DNA of 64,000 nucleotides from Leptospiraceae bacterium (GCA_024233875.1 JACKPB010000014.1:29216-93215), one strand, 5' to 3'; positions 9,601 to 18,699 are shown, numbered from the stretch's first letter. The notes: generated from the letters alone by a model not told the origin. A program made the numbers and translations.

Positions 9601-9737
9601 TCTATTGGAATGGACTCCTTGGTTTCAGTTGAACTCTCTTCTGGAGAAACCTGTTCGGAGAGTAAGATTCCGGGAAAAACACTTACTAAAAAGAGTAAGA
9701 AAAATAAAGAAAAGAAATTATTTTTTAATTCAGTCAT
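6636..9737 (-). CDS. Giant coiled-coil OmpA-family protein with Pro/Ala hinges
   Basis: 1033 residues from the chosen ATG (MTELKNNFF), which gives a clean signal peptide ending near LLS-EQ; an in-frame codon 45 bases upstream would add a polar tail. After WKSEYTDL (shared with the next gene) come about eight coiled-coil blocks of roughly 28 residues (consensus like IAELEKQLAALKKEN) separated by Pro/Ala/Thr-rich hinges such as TTPAPAPAT. A continuous coiled coil and an OmpA/MotB domain (GNTDNIPI, NWDLSAARAKSV, NRQKNRRVDIV) end the protein. The hinge region is GC-richer than its neighbours and internally repetitive. Confidence 0.85.
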   Translation of the reverse strand: MTELKNNFFSLFFLLFLVSVFPGILLSEQVSPEESSTETKESIPIEKGEKDALFFFWKSEYTDLVNTKREITEKYNNLLKQKSAGSTDIDYLQKENTELKEKVKEQETKLSNLSRQMDSNQINSRGVKKEITTIRIETERVIKEYYEIRADPVTAAPTQLTSLESDLNKKIESLQSELDSTKSEKAAADAKIAELEKSLASNKTTGAAVATETADTKKLLEEIKAKEAKIADLEAKIKQLESQSQAVATKVTESKKEDEVKATTQATDQSAKIKELETQLTRVSGEKEAIAKELEAAKAASAKITELNKRIAELEAEKAALAKNSGTTTPAPATPPAKAAPATDTAALDAKIKALEAEKAALKKELDKAKADLASALAAAKAAESSRSAGTATPTPAPVPVAKDNSAEIAKLEKTIAALQAEKDALSKQLADAKKTAASPPPVDNSATQKLEAQLAAITKERDDLAKQLAEAKKAPAAAPIVAKAPDKSLTPAPVVDNSKIAELEKQLAALKKENADLTAKLAAAAKTTPAPAPATTVAPAKTEAVDVSKYESQISALKAENEKLKLALEAAQKAPTKTDVAASVPDPQIAVLQKQIEELKKQNADLQALLAVSKTTPPSEAKSKGPEVSVEEGSKYEKQIKELIAEREALKKQLAEALSAKPTVAQAVAPNSKELEDKLKKMEEANAVLAKEKSDLQKQLAELSKSSGDKTIVAPINTTKETKSSPELEAKIAKLQKERDDALAELEKVKKEIASKAETRLAELETKKDELKKKETELKKEDEKLDKENESLKEEIKDTKEAKDNNESTITANDAKIEEAKQDNNEMASQLDELRRRNDELEKEIEELRRDYESSIGDLAAMQDRFNEEKQKFTEDYEKLLEEKQKLEEALQKEDKEGNIDLEKDKSSDSLIISLKDSVTFNTASADLKPGGKKILDKLYKILSKYPNSKIYIEGNTDNIPISSSKFKDNWDLSAARAKSVMNYFVTNKKASPKRFAIAGHGEFNPKVPNNSSKNRQKNRRVDIVVTPIKVK

Positions 9738-9902
9738 AGTTCTCATTAAAGAACATGGTAGGGAATAAAGTTTACTAGTCAAGAAAAGAAAGAATTTTCC
9801 TTATTTTACATTTTCATATAGGTATATGGATATACGGGATTTACTGTACTGATGAATCGTCCCGATAAGGAAATCAAAGAAAAATGAAAACAATCCCGAT
9901 TC

Positions 9903-10172
9903 TAATACTTAAAGTCATTTTCAAAAGGTTGGCGTATTCACTATTCAATCAGCGATAAAATGACTTCCTACCATAAACAGAAATACGAAATGATTTCTGA
10001 GAAATGGTTTGTAGTAAAGTTTCAATGGATTCCCCTAAGTATTCAGAGGAAAGGAAGCGAGATTTTGAAACTGAATCTGGTGGATTGTTTTGGTTGTTCA
10101 ATAGGAGCGCTATTTTGAAATTTAGGGGTTTTCCTATTCAAAAGGCGTCTAAGGGTTATTGAGAAGTTATGA
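9903..10172 (+). pseudogene. Gene relic with shared leader, ahead of the MORN operon
   Basis: Bases 9903-9959 match the leader found at four other places in this window. An ATG at 9960 then opens a 52-codon frame (MTSYHKQKYEMISEKW..., later RKGSEILKLNLVDC) to a TGA at 10116. The same frame reads on without another stop to a TGA at 10170 that overlaps the ATG of the first MORN gene. The C-terminal part is vaguely PilZ-like, which is a weak guess. It fills most of the 430-bp gap between divergent genes (9738-10168), which must also hold their promoters. Confidence 0.4.
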
Positions 10173-11542
10173 TATTTTTTTTATTTAGATGGATTCTCCC
10201 AATAGTATACCTATTTTCAGTAGGTTTGAAAGCAGATCAATGTTTGTCGGGCAATTGTACCGATGGAAGAGGGACAATACTCTACTCCAATGGAGATAAG
10301 TACACGGGTGGGTTCAAAGGGGGGAAGTTTCAGGGTCGGGGACTCTTGGAATTTGCACCTGTAGCAGACGATCAAAAAGAAGAATATGTTTATGCGGTCA
10401 AGTACAACGGAGAGTTTGACGCGGGTCGTTTTCATGGAAAAGGCACTCTCTACTTTCAAAATGGAAACGTTTACGAAGGTGAGTTTGAAAATGACAAGTT
10501 CAATGGAAAAGGGACCTATACATTTTCCAATGGATCCAAGTATGTAGGCAGTTTCAAAGAGGACATGAAGCACGGCAAGGGTGTACTGATTTACTCAAAC
10601 GGTGAAAAGTTTGAAGGTGAATTTCAAAATGACGAACTTGCCGGAAGAGGAACGTTTATTTATCTCAACGGGGATAAGTACACGGGTGGACTCAAAAATG
10701 GAAAGAAACATGGAATCGGCGTGTACTATTTTGCGAATGGGAAGGTTTATAAAGGGGAATTTCGGGAAGATCGTAAGGAAGGAAGGGGAGTGTTCACCCA
10801 TCCCAATGGGACTGTCTACGAAGGGGAGTTTTTTGATGATTCCTACCACGGAAAAGGAAAAATAACCTATAAAAATGGGACATCCTATATCGGAGATTTC
10901 TTTAAGAATCAATTTGAAGGGAAAGGAAAAATGATCTTTCCATCCGGTTCTTCCTACGAAGGAGAAATGTACAAAAACCGCTTTGAAGGAAAGGGAGTCT
11001 ATATCTTCTCAACGGGAAAGAAATATGAGGGTGACTTCAAAGACGGGAAATTTGAGGGCAATGGAATTTTTACCTATTCCAATGGAGATCGATATGTAGG
11101 TGGATTCAAGGACGGAAAATTTGAAGGAAAAGCAACTGTATTTCTGGCAAAAGGTGGAAAGTATGAAGTTGAATTCAAAGCAGGTAAGTTCAACGGTCAT
11201 GGAGAAGTCACCTATCGAAACGGAGATCGTTATATAGGAGAGTTTAAAGACGGGAAGCGGCACGGTACAGGAGTCCTAAAATTTCGGGAAGGTGGGGAGT
11301 ATTCAGGAGATTTCAAGGATGACAAATCCCACGGGAAGGGTACACTCGTATATCCGGATGGAGTTGTTTACGATGGAGAATTCGAATCCGATAAATTTAA
11401 TGGTAAAGGGATTATGTATGATCCCAACGGGGAAGTGATTTACTCCGGAGTATGGCAAAATGGAGATCCTGTAAACGATACAAAAGCGAATGAATTCTTA
11501 AAAAATTTGAAATCACAGGAAGAGGAGAATAAAGAAGAATGA
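10169..11542 (+). CDS. Exported MORN-repeat protein, 17 repeats
   Basis: 457 residues. A signal peptide (residues 1-22, ending GLKA) is followed by the motif CLSGNCTDGRG, shared by the other two genes of this operon, and about 17 MORN repeats of ~23 residues of the type YxGxFKxxKFxGKGxxxYxNG. MORN repeats form an extended beta-hairpin rod that binds proteins or lipids. Export means it acts in the periplasm or outside. The N-terminal Cys pair may form a disulfide. Its stop overlaps the next start (ATGA). Confidence 0.88.
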   Translation: MIFFLFRWILPIVYLFSVGLKADQCLSGNCTDGRGTILYSNGDKYTGGFKGGKFQGRGLLEFAPVADDQKEEYVYAVKYNGEFDAGRFHGKGTLYFQNGNVYEGEFENDKFNGKGTYTFSNGSKYVGSFKEDMKHGKGVLIYSNGEKFEGEFQNDELAGRGTFIYLNGDKYTGGLKNGKKHGIGVYYFANGKVYKGEFREDRKEGRGVFTHPNGTVYEGEFFDDSYHGKGKITYKNGTSYIGDFFKNQFEGKGKMIFPSGSSYEGEMYKNRFEGKGVYIFSTGKKYEGDFKDGKFEGNGIFTYSNGDRYVGGFKDGKFEGKATVFLAKGGKYEVEFKAGKFNGHGEVTYRNGDRYIGEFKDGKRHGTGVLKFREGGEYSGDFKDDKSHGKGTLVYPDGVVYDGEFESDKFNGKGIMYDPNGEVIYSGVWQNGDPVNDTKANEFLKNLKSQEEENKEE

Positions 11543-12090
11543 AATTCATTTATTTCTTAGTTTTGATAATACTTTTCCGGGGAGAAATCTCTGCGGGTAC
11601 CTGTGTTGCCGGGAACTGTGCTAACGGTAAGGGTGAAATGAAATTCAAAAATGGGGATTATTTTGTTGGGGATTTCAAGGACTACAAAAAGTGGGGACTC
11701 GGAGTCTACACCTTCAATAACGGCGAGAGATATGAAGGTGAGTTTCAAAATGATTATCCCAATGGGAAAGGTGTGGCTTACCTTGCCAATGGAAATGTTT
11801 ATAATGGGAATTTTTTTCAGAACTATCCGGATGGAAAAGGTGTGATGACATACAAAAATGGTAATACATACAACGGAGAATGGAAGAGGGGACTCAGGCA
11901 CGGATACGGGACAATGAACTATTCCGACGGAAGTGTCTACACCGGAGAATGGAAACTCAACAAACGATCCGGTCAGGGAACCCTATGGAGGGGACAGGTC
12001 TCCAAATTTCAAAAACCGGAAAAACCCAGATCTACAAGGGTAACCCAAAACACAAGAGCTACTGTATTCTGGCAGGGAAATCTTCAGTGA
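11539..12090 (+). CDS. Exported MORN-repeat protein, short (5 repeats)
   Basis: 183 residues: signal peptide (MKFIYFLVLIILFRGEISAG), the shared TCVAGNCANGKG motif, then five MORN repeats (DYFVGDF, RYEGEF, VYNGNF, TYNGEW, VYTGEW) and a basic, repeat-free tail of about 45 residues. It overlaps both neighbours by four bases (ATGA before, GTGA after), so the three are almost surely one translation-coupled operon. It has far fewer repeats than its neighbours; whether by loss or as a dedicated short partner cannot be told. Confidence 0.85.
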   Translation: MKFIYFLVLIILFRGEISAGTCVAGNCANGKGEMKFKNGDYFVGDFKDYKKWGLGVYTFNNGERYEGEFQNDYPNGKGVAYLANGNVYNGNFFQNYPDGKGVMTYKNGNTYNGEWKRGLRHGYGTMNYSDGSVYTGEWKLNKRSGQGTLWRGQVSKFQKPEKPRSTRVTQNTRATVFWQGNLQ

Positions 12091-13505
12091 ATTTTAAAAA
12101 ACCATTGAGAGTATTCCTTTTAAAATTCAAACCCTCTCTCAAAAAACAAACCAAAGTTTCCTTCTCGGGAATCTCCCTATTGAATGTACTTTTCGTTTTC
12201 TATTTATTTTCTTCCCCCCTCCTGGCTGATTGTGTAACCGGGAATTGCAGTGATGGGATAGGAACCCGTACCTATGGAAGCAATGAAAAATATGTAGGAA
12301 GCTGGAAAGGAGGTCAGAAGCACGGAAAAGGTTCCTATTTTTTTTCCACCGGTGATGTCTATGATGGTGAATGGAAGGAAGGAAAGTTTCACGGCAAAGG
12401 AATCTTTACATTTTCGGATGGAGGCAGGTATGAAGGGGACTTTAAGGAAAATGTAATGGAGGGGGAGGGGAAGTACACCTACCCCGAAGGTTATGTTTAC
12501 ACTGGCAATTTCCGTTCCAATAAGAGAAATGGGTTCGGAAAGTATTCTTTTCCGGATGGTGATCTTTATGAAGGCGAATTTCGTGATGATAAGTTTTTCG
12601 GAAAAGGTATTTATAAATTTGCCAATGGAGATATCTACGAAGGTTATTTTAAAGAAGATAAATTTAACGGAATCGGCAAACTCATAATGATTACCGGTGA
12701 TAAGTATGAAGGTAACTTTGTGGATGGGTATAGGGAAGGGAAAGGAATATATATTTATGCTAATAATGCTAAGTATGTAGGTGAGTTTCATAAGGATAGA
12801 TTTACCGGACAGGGAGTCTATACCTTTCCCAATGGAGACAAATACGAAGGTCAATTCCAGGAAGATAAGTACTTCGGAGAAGGAACGTATACTTTTCAAT
12901 CCGGTTCAAAGTATTCCGGTAAATTTGAAAACGACAAATTCAATGGAAAGGGTATCATGCAGGGAACTGATGGATCCCGCTATGTAGGAGAATTCAAAAA
13001 TGATATCTATCACGGAAAAGGAACTCTGACCTACAAATCCGGAGATGTGTACCAGGGCGATTTCGAAAATGGACGATATCACGGAAAGGGTACTATGACA
13101 TTTGCTTCAGGGGATAAGTATGTCGGTGAATTCAAAGATGGAAAGAGGGACGGTCAGGGGACATATTACTATTCTAATAAAGATAAGTACATCGGAGCCT
13201 TTGTAGATGACAAATATCACGGTAAAGGAACTTATTATTTTGCTGATGGAAGTAGGTATGAAGGAGAATTTGAAAATGATAGGTATCATGGAAAAGGTCT
13301 TTACATTTATCCTAAAGGTGATAAATATGAGGGTGAGTTTTTAGATGACATGAGACATGGATTCGGAACTTATGTATCTATTGATGGTTCCAAATATACC
13401 GGTGAGTACAAAAAAAATAAAAAAGAAGGTCAGGGAAAGCTCTTTGATAAGGATGGCAAAATCCTTTATGATGGGCAATGGGTAAACGGTGAAAGAGTAA
13501 AGTGA
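12087..13505 (+). CDS. Exported MORN-repeat protein, 18 repeats
   Basis: About 472 residues from a GTG at 12087 that overlaps the preceding stop. The frame is open further upstream, but that part only shadows the preceding gene. The N-terminus is long: about 30 basic residues, then a hydrophobic stretch (LLNVLFVFYLFSSPLLA), then the shared DCVTGNCSDGIG motif. About 18 MORN repeats follow. The extended n-region could mean a signal anchor or simply an earlier start than the real one. Same operon as the two genes before it. Confidence 0.85.
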   Translation: MNFKKPLRVFLLKFKPSLKKQTKVSFSGISLLNVLFVFYLFSSPLLADCVTGNCSDGIGTRTYGSNEKYVGSWKGGQKHGKGSYFFSTGDVYDGEWKEGKFHGKGIFTFSDGGRYEGDFKENVMEGEGKYTYPEGYVYTGNFRSNKRNGFGKYSFPDGDLYEGEFRDDKFFGKGIYKFANGDIYEGYFKEDKFNGIGKLIMITGDKYEGNFVDGYREGKGIYIYANNAKYVGEFHKDRFTGQGVYTFPNGDKYEGQFQEDKYFGEGTYTFQSGSKYSGKFENDKFNGKGIMQGTDGSRYVGEFKNDIYHGKGTLTYKSGDVYQGDFENGRYHGKGTMTFASGDKYVGEFKDGKRDGQGTYYYSNKDKYIGAFVDDKYHGKGTYYFADGSRYEGEFENDRYHGKGLYIYPKGDKYEGEFLDDMRHGFGTYVSIDGSKYTGEYKKNKKEGQGKLFDKDGKILYDGQWVNGERVK

Positions 13506-13544
13506 TACCCCTGATCATCCCAAGAAAGTGAGGGAACTCCCAGA

Positions 13545-15440
13545 ATGGCAAAGTTTAATAATACCGACATTAGAAACGGATTGATGGTAGATAAGGATGA
13601 CCTTTACATCTTTCCGATCTCAGATAGCGTTTATACTTTTTTAGAGAAAGTTTGGTCTTCTTTTTGCAATAAAATGGTAGGTCTTGTTTTCCCCAATCAG
13701 GAGAATATTTTCGACCACTCTGTGTTTGAGGTCATAAAAGGTCATGAGACTCAGATCGTGGCTTCCTCCACTCATTTCAAGATGAAAGAAATGATCGGAA
13801 ATCAAAAAAATAACAAGGATTTCCAGGACTTCATAAGTAAGACTAAGCCCATCCCATTCTCAGATGAGAGAAATGAGTCTCTCAAGATTCTCCAGAAAGC
13901 CATTGATAGATATAGCCACATGCAGAGACCGGAAGTGGAGATCATTAATCTTCGAACAGATGAAAAACTTCACCCGAATCTCAAGTCCCTTTTGACCGAA
14001 ACCATGAGATATGCCGTTGGGATTCCCCTAATTGTGAAAGAGAACCCGATAGGAGTCCTCTGGGGCATCCGTAGAAAGAAGCTAACCGAAGAACAGATTC
14101 GGGATCTAACCACCCAACTCCACACTCTATTTGATGTCATTGAATACATCATTGCCCTGGAAGTAGACAGAAAAGGCGATCCTTACTTTGCCAGAAAAAA
14201 TATCGAAAAATCAGACACTACTTCCACGATTCATCATTTGCTGTACACTCTCCAGCCGGGACAGAGAGATCCCGTCACCTCTATCATCGCCCACAGTCAT
14301 TCATACAATATGATGTACAGACTGGACGCCAGTTATATTGTACCTACTACCAATGGCTATAGTGTGAGTCTCAAGCATTTTGCTCCGGAACACATGAATG
14401 ATCGCAAGAAAATTATTCTTACCATTCCGGGATTCTTTTGCCGCCGATCCGTCATGGACAAGGTTTCAAAAGAGATGTCACTCAGATACGGGTACAGGGT
14501 ATTTTCTATGGATATGAGGGGAAGGTCGAGATACACACTTCCCAGCAACCCATCCGAAAAATATAGTTGGACAATGGATGATTACATTCAGGATGATTTC
14601 CCGGCTGTATTGCAATGGATAGTAGACAATTACCCCGGTCACGAAATCGTTGTGATGGGGCACAGTATGGGTGGAATGATTCCAAGATTCTATACTTCTG
14701 CTTTTGAAAGAATCCGCAGTATGACAGGCAAACAGGATCGTATCAATCCTAAGAAGTTTATTTCCGGAATCGTATCGATCACCTCACCAAACTACATCGA
14801 TCTGGACTCCCCCTTATTCGGATTGGAGATGTTGAAAAATGGATTCAAATTTTTATCCAATCGTATGGTCTATGATATGCTCTTCAATTTGGTTTCCTTT
14901 CCAATGAAGAACACCCTGACCACTATCGATTTGAATAGTTTCTTCAAATTTATCCTGAATCTCCATTCATCCCTCAGGCAATTTTCATTTCAGGTCAGTA
15001 CCAAGATAGTCAACTTAAATGACTTCGTAGGCTACAAACAAATCACTCCTCCCGAATGGTACTTTTTGGTTGAAGACGTTTTCTGTGAAGAATCAGTGAA
15101 GGTCATTTTGCAGTTCATCCGATCCCAGCTTTCCCACGAAAATGGATTTTATTCTTACGATGGGATGATCAACTATACCAGTGAAATGCAAAACATTGAT
15201 ATCCCAGTATTCTCAGTTGTAGGTACTGTAGATCGAATCGTTCCTGCTTCCTGTATCAAAGACGTGATGAAGTTGCCCATTCCACACAAAAAGATTTCAG
15301 AATATGAGCAGGGTCACTTAGGAATTGTCTTCCATCAGGAAACTGTAGAAAGTATATGCAGAGAAGCTCATGATTGGATTGCTGAGATCGATGAAGCCAA
15401 AAAAAATGCCTCAGGTGAAAAAATAACCGCTTCGATCTAA
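13545..15440 (+). CDS. GAF-like domain fused to alpha/beta hydrolase
   Basis: 631 residues. Residues 1-215 end in a stretch typical of the second half of a GAF sensor domain (YAVGIPLIVKENPIGVLWG then a helical close). From about residue 285 there is an alpha/beta-hydrolase domain: oxyanion strand LTIPGFF, MRGRSRY, nucleophile elbow GHSMGG with Ser374, a probable acid in VVGTVDRIVP and a probable His in EQGHLGIV. No signal peptide. It starts 39 bases after the MORN operon and could be co-transcribed with it. The substrate is unknown; the fusion suggests an esterase or lipase-like enzyme controlled by a small ligand. Confidence 0.75.
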   Translation: MAKFNNTDIRNGLMVDKDDLYIFPISDSVYTFLEKVWSSFCNKMVGLVFPNQENIFDHSVFEVIKGHETQIVASSTHFKMKEMIGNQKNNKDFQDFISKTKPIPFSDERNESLKILQKAIDRYSHMQRPEVEIINLRTDEKLHPNLKSLLTETMRYAVGIPLIVKENPIGVLWGIRRKKLTEEQIRDLTTQLHTLFDVIEYIIALEVDRKGDPYFARKNIEKSDTTSTIHHLLYTLQPGQRDPVTSIIAHSHSYNMMYRLDASYIVPTTNGYSVSLKHFAPEHMNDRKKIILTIPGFFCRRSVMDKVSKEMSLRYGYRVFSMDMRGRSRYTLPSNPSEKYSWTMDDYIQDDFPAVLQWIVDNYPGHEIVVMGHSMGGMIPRFYTSAFERIRSMTGKQDRINPKKFISGIVSITSPNYIDLDSPLFGLEMLKNGFKFLSNRMVYDMLFNLVSFPMKNTLTTIDLNSFFKFILNLHSSLRQFSFQVSTKIVNLNDFVGYKQITPPEWYFLVEDVFCEESVKVILQFIRSQLSHENGFYSYDGMINYTSEMQNIDIPVFSVVGTVDRIVPASCIKDVMKLPIPHKKISEYEQGHLGIVFHQETVESICREAHDWIAEIDEAKKNASGEKITASI

Positions 15441-15446
15441 TTTTAA

Positions 15447-15498
15447 AAAAACCTTATCCTGGGATTGGGTGGATTCAAATCAGACAGGATAGGTTTTT
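15447..15498 (+). terminator. Stem-loop terminator
   Basis: AAAACCTTATCCTG pairs with CAGGATAGGTTTTT (one bulged base) across a loop of about 24 bases, with T-rich sequence at its end. It follows the hydrolase stop by a few bases and separates that transcript from sthA. Confidence 0.65.
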
Positions 15499-15557
15499 AA
15501 ATTGAATTTATAGAAAAAAAGTAGAAAATTCCGCTTCCCTTTCTAAAATCGTAAAGA

Positions 15558-16952
15558 ATGGACTCAAGAAAATTTGATGTAATTGTCATTGGAACCGGCC
15601 CCGGAGGTGAAGGGGCATCGATTAAAGTTGCGAAATCCGGTAAAAAAACTGCTGTTATCGATAAGCATCACAGGGTAGGCGGCAATTGCACTCATTGGGG
15701 CACGATTCCATCCAAGTCTCTACGACAGGAAGTTCAACAACTGGTTGAATTCAAATCCAATCCACTTTTTGAAAAGTTTCACGCCGAAATAAAATTTCCC
15801 GATCTACTCAAAGCCGCAGAGAGTGTTGTAGCCAAACAGGTGAAAATGCGTCAGGGGTTTTATGAGAGAAATGAGATCGATATGATCACGGGGCATGCTG
15901 TCTTCAAGGATTCGCATACCATTCATGTTCTGAATCCCAAAGGTGCGGTGATTGGTGAATATACCGCTGAATCTTTTGTAATTGCTACCGGATCGAGTCC
16001 TTTCCGTCCGCCTAATATAGATTTCTCTCATCCAAACATCCATGACAGTGACACGATTCTTCAAATGGAAAGGACTCCTCAATCTGTAACCATTTATGGT
16101 GCGGGAGTCATCGGATGTGAATACGCATCTATATTTCGAAATCTCGGTATCAAGGTAAATCTGGTCAATACCAGAGACAAACTTCTATCCTTCCTGGATG
16201 ATGAAATCATAGACGCTCTGGCATATCACCTCAGAGAACAGGGTATTTTGATCCGTCACAATGAAACCTTTGAAAAAGTAATCGGAACGGATGAAGGTGT
16301 TGAGTTGCATCTGGAATCCGGAAAGCTACTGAAGACAGATATCTTGCTCTTTGCCAATGGTAGATCGGGCAATTCTCAAAACATGGGATTGGAGAATCTG
16401 GGTATAGAAATCGACAACCGGCATTTGATCAAAATCAATGAGTACTACCAGACTTCTTTACCGCATATCTATGCTGTGGGAGATATCATTGGATCTCCAA
16501 GTTTAGCAAGTGCTGCTTATGATCAGGGTAGATTTGCCGGTACGCATATCATTACCGGAGATTGTGAAAATCGATTGGTACATGATATTCCCACCGGGAT
16601 CTATACAAGCCCCGAGATCAGCTCTTTGGGAAAGACAGAGAGAGAGCTCACATTACAAAAGGTTCCGTATGAGGTGGGTCATTCTATGTTTAAGAGCTTA
16701 GCCAGAGCTCAAATCAAGGGTAGACCTGTAGGTATGTTGAAGATTCTCTTTCATAGAGAAACATTGGAAATACTGGGGATACATTGTTTTGGGAGTGAGG
16801 CTTCCGAGATCATTCATATCGGTCAGGCTGTGATGACTCAGGAAGGAAAAGCAAATACATTGATGTACTTTATCAATACCACTTTCAATTATCCAACCAT
16901 GGCAGAAGCCTATCGGGTTGCTGCATTGAATGGATTAAACAGGGTCCAGTGA
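15558..16952 (+). CDS. sthA: Soluble pyridine nucleotide transhydrogenase
   Basis: 464 residues of the FAD-dependent disulfide oxidoreductase superfamily. The FAD-binding GTGPGGEGA is near residues 12-20, followed by NCTHWGTIPSKSLR, in which the second redox Cys of lipoamide dehydrogenases is replaced. That CTHWGTIPSK form is typical of SthA, which moves hydride between NADPH and NAD+ without a disulfide. The second Rossmann motif (YGAGVIGCEYAS) and the C-terminal dimer domain are complete. It acts in the cytosol to balance NADPH. It stands alone between terminator and promoter regions. Confidence 0.85.
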   Translation: MDSRKFDVIVIGTGPGGEGASIKVAKSGKKTAVIDKHHRVGGNCTHWGTIPSKSLRQEVQQLVEFKSNPLFEKFHAEIKFPDLLKAAESVVAKQVKMRQGFYERNEIDMITGHAVFKDSHTIHVLNPKGAVIGEYTAESFVIATGSSPFRPPNIDFSHPNIHDSDTILQMERTPQSVTIYGAGVIGCEYASIFRNLGIKVNLVNTRDKLLSFLDDEIIDALAYHLREQGILIRHNETFEKVIGTDEGVELHLESGKLLKTDILLFANGRSGNSQNMGLENLGIEIDNRHLIKINEYYQTSLPHIYAVGDIIGSPSLASAAYDQGRFAGTHIITGDCENRLVHDIPTGIYTSPEISSLGKTERELTLQKVPYEVGHSMFKSLARAQIKGRPVGMLKILFHRETLEILGIHCFGSEASEIIHIGQAVMTQEGKANTLMYFINTTFNYPTMAEAYRVAALNGLNRVQ

Positions 16953-17058
16953 TTTTTTTTATTTACGAATCATAGCTTACATTTAAAATACATAAATTAT
17001 TCTAACTATTTAAGATACATCATCCCTGATTGTATAAATTCTCCAGGAGGCTGGTCAA

Positions 17059-18699
17059 ATGCTCAGAGTTCTATTGCTTTTCACATTGTTTTCGGGGTAT
17101 CTGATTGCCGATTCAGTGAAATTGAAAAATGGAAAGTCCATTCGTGGAAAGATAATTTCCACCGATAAAAGCAAAGTATTGATCGTTGAGGAAGGAAATG
17201 GGAACAATGTATCCTTTTATGATCCAAAAGAAATTGATTCAATAGAATCCGATTCAAATTCAGTAAGTGAATCCAATGACTTTAGTTATAAGATTTTCGG
17301 ATTGCTAAAATCGGAGTTTAGATACTCTGACAATGCAGTTCTTTCTTATGGAATAGAAAATCAAATCTCCCCGACCAGTGTAAAACGTCAGGTAATGGCT
17401 AGAGATTCACTTCCCAGGGGTGTGATCACAGCAGCAAATTCAAAGATCGGACTCAATATGAGCTACAAAGGAAAGGCCCACGCTACCTTTCTGTTCGATC
17501 TGGCTGATCTCTCTCAGAGCAATGCCATCATTTCCGCTAAACCCAGGGTGATGATCGCACTCGCATCCTACACTCCTACGGGACGTGTGGAAATATTTGG
17601 TGGTCAAACATTTGATATTTTTTCAGATTTGATTCCCCATACTTATAATTATTCCGGTTTGATGAATGAATCGGGTAATGCCGGCTTCACCCGGCAACAG
17701 TTTGGTGTAAAATATAAATTATCCAAAGTACAGCTGGCGGTAGCCACGGGTATGCCCAATATTAACTTCAACACTCCGGGACCTTCTCAGAACAGTGATT
17801 TGAATTCAACGCCTACTCTCGCGGGAAATATCAAAATAGCCGCAACGGAAAAAATAAACATTCACCTATCTGCGATCACAGTAGACTTAAAAGTTAGACA
17901 ACCGCTTTATGATACAAATCGGGATGGACTCTTTTTGGAATACGATATCATGGATTTGAATTCACAGAATAAATTTGCCAATACGTTTCCTCAGGCATAT
18001 AGATGGAAAGGGGATGGAACCACCAGATTAAAAAGTGGTGGGTATTCCTTTGGATTTGATGGTGAGGTGATGAAGAATCTTGCCGTTCGGGGAGAGATCA
18101 ATTACGGACAAAATCTCGATAGTATTTCTGCGTCCGGTTTGAGTAGATATCAAACAACTAATTATAGCACAATCGTTCAGAGATCGGAACTCGGAGTTCT
18201 CGAATTCAATGATCCTTACCTGACTCAGGTCAAGAACTACCAGGCACCAATCTTTAAGTCCATTAGAGAAATAGGTGGTTGGATTTCTCTGGACTACACT
18301 CTCAATGAAAAAATCTCTCTCGGAGTTCATGGTTCGGCGGCTAAGATCATCAATCAAAAAGATTTAAACTCAGCCGCTTCATCCAATCTCTATAAGAGCC
18401 AGACGAATACTACATTTTGGAATGTGTCATCCATCTTGGGTGGGATTCGCGAAAATAGCGTGAAAGGATATCGATTGTCTTACAAACCTGAAGATTTTGT
18501 GACTTTTTTCTTTCAGCATGATTATATGGTGACGCTCTACAAGGAGAGTAAGAGGGATCAGGGACTCCTGAATCACATAAGCTCAATCGATGTGACTACA
18601 GGAGCCACCACCTTACGAAATGTAGAGTTTCCATACTTAAAAGTAAGCGCCAGGGCAGCTTCTCATATGATTTATATGGGAATTATGATTCCATTTTAA
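17059..18699 (+). CDS. Probable outer-membrane beta-barrel protein
   Basis: 546 residues with a signal peptide (cleavage near LIA-DS), then a short domain with the pattern VKLKNGKSIRGKII...YDPKEIDSIE, seen at the N-terminus of many exported spirochaete proteins. The rest is rich in alternating polar and aromatic strands and ends IYMGIMIPF with a terminal Phe, as outer-membrane barrels do. AGGAGG precedes the ATG by 9 bases. Ligand or transport role cannot be inferred. Its stop abuts the stop of a convergent gene. Confidence 0.65.
   Translation: MLRVLLLFTLFSGYLIADSVKLKNGKSIRGKIISTDKSKVLIVEEGNGNNVSFYDPKEIDSIESDSNSVSESNDFSYKIFGLLKSEFRYSDNAVLSYGIENQISPTSVKRQVMARDSLPRGVITAANSKIGLNMSYKGKAHATFLFDLADLSQSNAIISAKPRVMIALASYTPTGRVEIFGGQTFDIFSDLIPHTYNYSGLMNESGNAGFTRQQFGVKYKLSKVQLAVATGMPNINFNTPGPSQNSDLNSTPTLAGNIKIAATEKINIHLSAITVDLKVRQPLYDTNRDGLFLEYDIMDLNSQNKFANTFPQAYRWKGDGTTRLKSGGYSFGFDGEVMKNLAVRGEINYGQNLDSISASGLSRYQTTNYSTIVQRSELGVLEFNDPYLTQVKNYQAPIFKSIREIGGWISLDYTLNEKISLGVHGSAAKIINQKDLNSAASSNLYKSQTNTTFWNVSSILGGIRENSVKGYRLSYKPEDFVTFFFQHDYMVTLYKESKRDQGLLNHISSIDVTTGATTLRNVEFPYLKVSARAASHMIYMGIMIPF

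Noticed and set aside
11880..12086. N-terminal extension of the third MORN gene
   Set aside because: It overlaps the second MORN gene in another frame and carries no export signal; the GTG at 12087 fits better.
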